Shown here piece by piece: positions 62,171 to 64,000 of a stretch of DNA of 64,000 nt. The position numbers and the translations under genes are program-made. The stretch comes from JdFR-22 sp964534325 (lineage in GTDB: Archaea > Halobacteriota > Archaeoglobi > Archaeoglobales > Archaeoglobaceae). Within the stretch, counting starts at the first letter, position 1, and every line of letters begins with the position of its first letter. The notes under the pieces are model-generated. The model saw nothing but the letters and a program-made list of their open reading frames with translations. It had not been told where the DNA came from and did no database searches. The stretch is from NCBI GenBank assembly GCA_964534325.1, contig CAZHOR010000012.1, positions 1-64,000 on the forward strand. The letters are read 5' to 3'.

Positions 62171-62722
62171 TTATTTTAGGAACTTGGATACGAATGGTGA
62201 AGTATCTCCTCTTCGCATGAAGTGTCCGGAAGGTCCTTCTCCCAGGAACTCAGAGAACCATGACTCATGCTGCACTTCTTCATGCAGAATGGACAGTGAC
62301 AGGTCGTATGTTCTGTGATCCTTTCCAGCAGTTATGTTGCAGATGTTGGTGTACTGGCGGACTGCACACCTTTCGGCATTCACCAGAGCAGTCATTATCT
62401 GGTTGACATCATTCTGGTCCTCCGGCAGATACGCTGGTGGACAGCCGGATATGTCGTGGAACTCCTTCATGTCGTTGGGCAGGCTTCCTCCCAGCTCGTA
62501 TATCCTGGGGATCAGAGCCTCAAAATGGTTTTTATCTTCCTGTCGAGCAACCTCCGCTATCTCCTTAACTGTCTCACCATCCAGTCCGGTCAAATTGGCT
62601 CTAAGCAGGGTATAGTAATAATAAGTTATCAATTCCGCTGCAGCATTCTTGACCAACAAATCCACCAATTCATCCGCATCCACACCGGCCTTTTCGACCA
62701 TTTCCCGTGCAACTTTTGCCAT
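62171..62722 (-). CDS. DPSL-type ferritin-like protein
   Basis: About 183 residues, a four-helix ferritin-like protein. ELITYYYYTLLRANLTG and EVARQEDKNHFEALIPRIYE hold the first metal-site Glu/His set, and ILHEEVQHESWFSEFLGE the second. Two conserved Cys (SGCPPAYLPED, NAERCAVRQY) near the site are the hallmark of the thioferritin/DPSL group, which consumes peroxide with iron. The ATG at 62722 follows GGGGTGGT; the frame upstream overlaps that site. Confidence 0.88.
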   Translation of the reverse strand: MAKVAREMVEKAGVDADELVDLLVKNAAAELITYYYYTLLRANLTGLDGETVKEIAEVARQEDKNHFEALIPRIYELGGSLPNDMKEFHDISGCPPAYLPEDQNDVNQIMTALVNAERCAVRQYTNICNITAGKDHRTYDLSLSILHEEVQHESWFSEFLGEGPSGHFMRRGDTSPFVSKFLK

Positions 62723-62763
62723 TTTAAACCACCCCATTTTCTATTAACTTTCTCTTTCTTAAC

Positions 62764-63237
62764 TTACTTCTTTCTTGCTTTTATTTCTCCTTCTTCGTAG
62801 TAATACATCTTTTTCTTGCTCTTACCTTTCTTCGACTTGGATATCTCTTCGAATATCCACGTATTCAAATCATTGACCTGCTCGGCCAGGTCAGCGACCG
62901 ACAGCACCCCCACTGGCTTCCCATCATCAATTATGGGCAACCTCCTGAACCGGCTTTCACCCAGAATCCTCGCGGCATCCAGAATATCCATTTCTGGAGT
63001 GCCTGAGATGGGGTCTCTGGTCATAACGTCATTTATCATGGTATTCGATGGGTCCTTTTCCGCCGCCACGCATTTACAGGTGATCTGCCTGTCGTTAAGA
63101 ATCCCTAAAAAGCTACCATTGCTGGTGACAAGGACAGTCCCCACATCATTTTTCTCCATTTCCTGTGCAGCCTTCAAAACACTCTCATTCTCATCCAGAG
63201 CAACTATACTCTGGCTCATAATCTCTTTTGCTTGCAT
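62764..63237 (-). CDS. CBS-pair domain protein
   Basis: 157 residues with two CBS motifs: MSQSIVALDENESVLKAAQE ... VGTVLVTSNGSFLGILNDR, and VMTRDPISGTPEMDILDAAR ... FRRLPIIDDGKPVGVLSV. A basic tail (KSKKGKSKKKMYYYEE) follows. CBS pairs bind adenosine nucleotides and often act as energy or redox sensors. It is upstream of, and co-directional with, the DPSL ferritin gene. Confidence 0.88.
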   Translation of the reverse strand: MQAKEIMSQSIVALDENESVLKAAQEMEKNDVGTVLVTSNGSFLGILNDRQITCKCVAAEKDPSNTMINDVMTRDPISGTPEMDILDAARILGESRFRRLPIIDDGKPVGVLSVADLAEQVNDLNTWIFEEISKSKKGKSKKKMYYYEEGEIKARKK

Positions 63238-63254
63238 ATCTAAACACCCCTATT

Positions 63255-63396
63255 GTCCGGCTGCCGTATTCACGGTCTGGATTTGGATTCATAATTGAAG
63301 AGAATTATAACAGTGAACGGGTCGGCAGGCCACATGCCGTAGGCGACAGGCGATAGGTATTCTTAAACCTTTGACCTTTGGTGACAGCAGCCGGAC
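63255..63396. ncRNA. Candidate structured RNA or inverted-repeat element
   Basis: GTCCGGCTGC (63255-63264) and GCAGCCGGAC (63387-63396) are perfect complements closing a 142-base segment. Inside are CGGCA/TGCCG and TTCAC/GTGAA pairs. The segment is GC-rich compared with its flanks and contains no open frame. It lies just upstream of the CBS gene on the minus strand. It could be a small RNA or a leader structure; no known family was recognised. Confidence 0.3.
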
Positions 63397-63423
63397 CTCA
63401 ACTACAACACACTTCTCAAGATT

Positions 63424-63555
63424 TTATCTCTCACCCCTTAACTCGTAATCTCTTTTTTCCAGCTCAGCAAGCAAATTAAGGAGAAACAAATTCTGGAAAG
63501 ACCGTCTATCTTCCCAATCATCCCATCCATTCAGATCAATGTCTTCAGTGCTCAT
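63424..63555 (-). CDS. 43-residue acidic protein
   Basis: ATG at 63555 to TAA at 63424-63426: STEDIDLNGWDDWEDRRSFQ begins it, then a helical NLFLLNLLAELEKRDYE. A GAGGGGGGT-like site lies about eight bases before the ATG, and it overlaps the previous small gene by 11 bases. This coupling makes it more credible than its length alone. Function unknown. Confidence 0.5.
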   Translation of the reverse strand: MSTEDIDLNGWDDWEDRRSFQNLFLLNLLAELEKRDYELRGER

Positions 63556-63700
63556 GCTGTAACCCCCCTCTTTCGATTCCCATTAAAGCTTTGAACTTGT
63601 TCATGGAAGACCGATAGGCCAACTTCGTGCTGATAAACGACTTATGCAGTCTTAGAACCAGCAGCAGTAACGCTATCCCCACTACCATCCCCATTCTCAT
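63545..63700 (-). CDS. 51-residue membrane micro-protein
   Basis: ATG at 63700 to TGA at 63545-63547. A single hydrophobic helix (MGMVVGIALLLLVLRLH) is followed by a basic amphipathic tail (KSFISTKLAYRSSMNKFKAL). GAGGTGG precedes the ATG. It overlaps the acidic micro-protein gene, so the two are probably translated together and may interact by opposite charge (inference). Confidence 0.55.
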   Translation of the reverse strand: MRMGMVVGIALLLLVLRLHKSFISTKLAYRSSMNKFKALMGIERGGLQHEH

Positions 63701-63888
63701 ACAACCACCTCACATCCATGAACTATCATTATGATTTTCCGGGACATTAAATATTATGAAAATTCAGGTGAAAAAAGTGAAAACCGTAATCTATAGTGTG
63801 AGCTTGGTCAAGAATTTCCGGAAGTTAAAATGAGGTTCACTTTCGCAATAGACGAAAAATTTAGGCTTAATACATCCCAGAAACGACT

Positions 63889-64000
63889 ATGAGTTGGGAG
63901 AAAAAGCTTCTCGGTTTTGCTCTTTTTTCATTTGGGACAGTTTGTCTCATCACTATCTTTAATCCTTTATTGAGTTCTGGTCTAAATTATTTAAATATGG
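63889..64000 (+). CDS. Membrane protein, 5' part only
   Basis: An open frame from ATG at 63889 to the window end reads MSWEKKLLGFALFSFGTVCL, then ITIFNPLLSSGLNY. This looks like the first transmembrane helix of a longer protein. A TTAATA element about 25 bases upstream fits a leaderless start. The product cannot be identified from 37 residues. Confidence 0.4.
   Translation, partial: MSWEKKLLGFALFSFGTVCLITIFNPLLSSGLNYLNM

Overview
The window is archaeal, almost certainly from an anaerobic euryarchaeote of moderate GC content. It carries a group II chaperonin (thermosome), HMG-CoA reductase, a four-gene pyruvate:ferredoxin oxidoreductase, archaeal type IV pilin and UPF0216/DUF61 families, a MEDS-domain sensor kinase, TATA/BRE-type promoters with leaderless starts beside strong GGAGGTGA ribosome-binding sites, and many small Cys-rich proteins typical of methanogen relatives. 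No rRNA or tRNA gene, CRISPR array or intact insertion sequence was seen. The species cannot be fixed from this window.

Layout. 0-8.3 kb: a frameshifted gene tail, a membrane protein, two secreted proteins flanking an AbrB-type regulator, a candidate structured RNA (3.78-4.01 kb), a pilin-like surface protein and an ATP-type PEP carboxykinase. 8.7-18.5 kb: a 1366-residue multi-PAS sensor kinase, S-adenosylhomocysteinase, a split COG2187/COG0645 kinase pair, class II HMG-CoA reductase and a frameshifted NYN-domain gene. 18.6-25.4 kb: the porGDAB operon, a very AT-rich gap with repeated palindromes, a thioredoxin-reductase-like flavoprotein, an ADP-ribosylglycohydrolase and an SDR epimerase/dehydrogenase. 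25.4-38.9 kb: a decayed kinase core followed by a second PAS sensor, then ArgD, NadC, a stand-alone PurH cyclohydrolase domain, a radical SAM/SPASM protein of the AhbC type, a MidA-like methyltransferase with a small zinc ribbon, and a nitroreductase / membrane winged-helix / SAM hydrolase / DUF61 operon.

39.1-53.4 kb: one co-directional block of a giant (about 3070 aa) NosD-type beta-helix surface protein, two smaller membrane-anchored NosD-like proteins, an ABC ATPase and an ABC-2 permease. The order recalls nosDFY and is the most system-like unit here. 53.7-64 kb: the thermosome, small regulators, a pyruvate-kinase-C-domain/PEBP pair, a secreted dockerin/type-3-repeat protein, an iron-sulfur flavoprotein, a ribbon-helix-helix regulator with a palindrome around its own promoter, and an oxidative-stress run (MsrB, MsrA, DJ-1/PfpI, DPSL ferritin, CBS protein).

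Together the genes point to an anaerobe with ferredoxin-based pyruvate metabolism, gluconeogenesis or anaplerosis through PEPCK, an active SAM cycle, an elaborate glycosylated cell surface and protection against transient oxygen. Several genes carry single-base frameshifts (edge gene, NYN, PLDc_N-like) or heavy decay (kinase core at 25.5 kb). The light ones could be sequencing errors; the heavy one cannot. Residue positions given in the entries are approximate.
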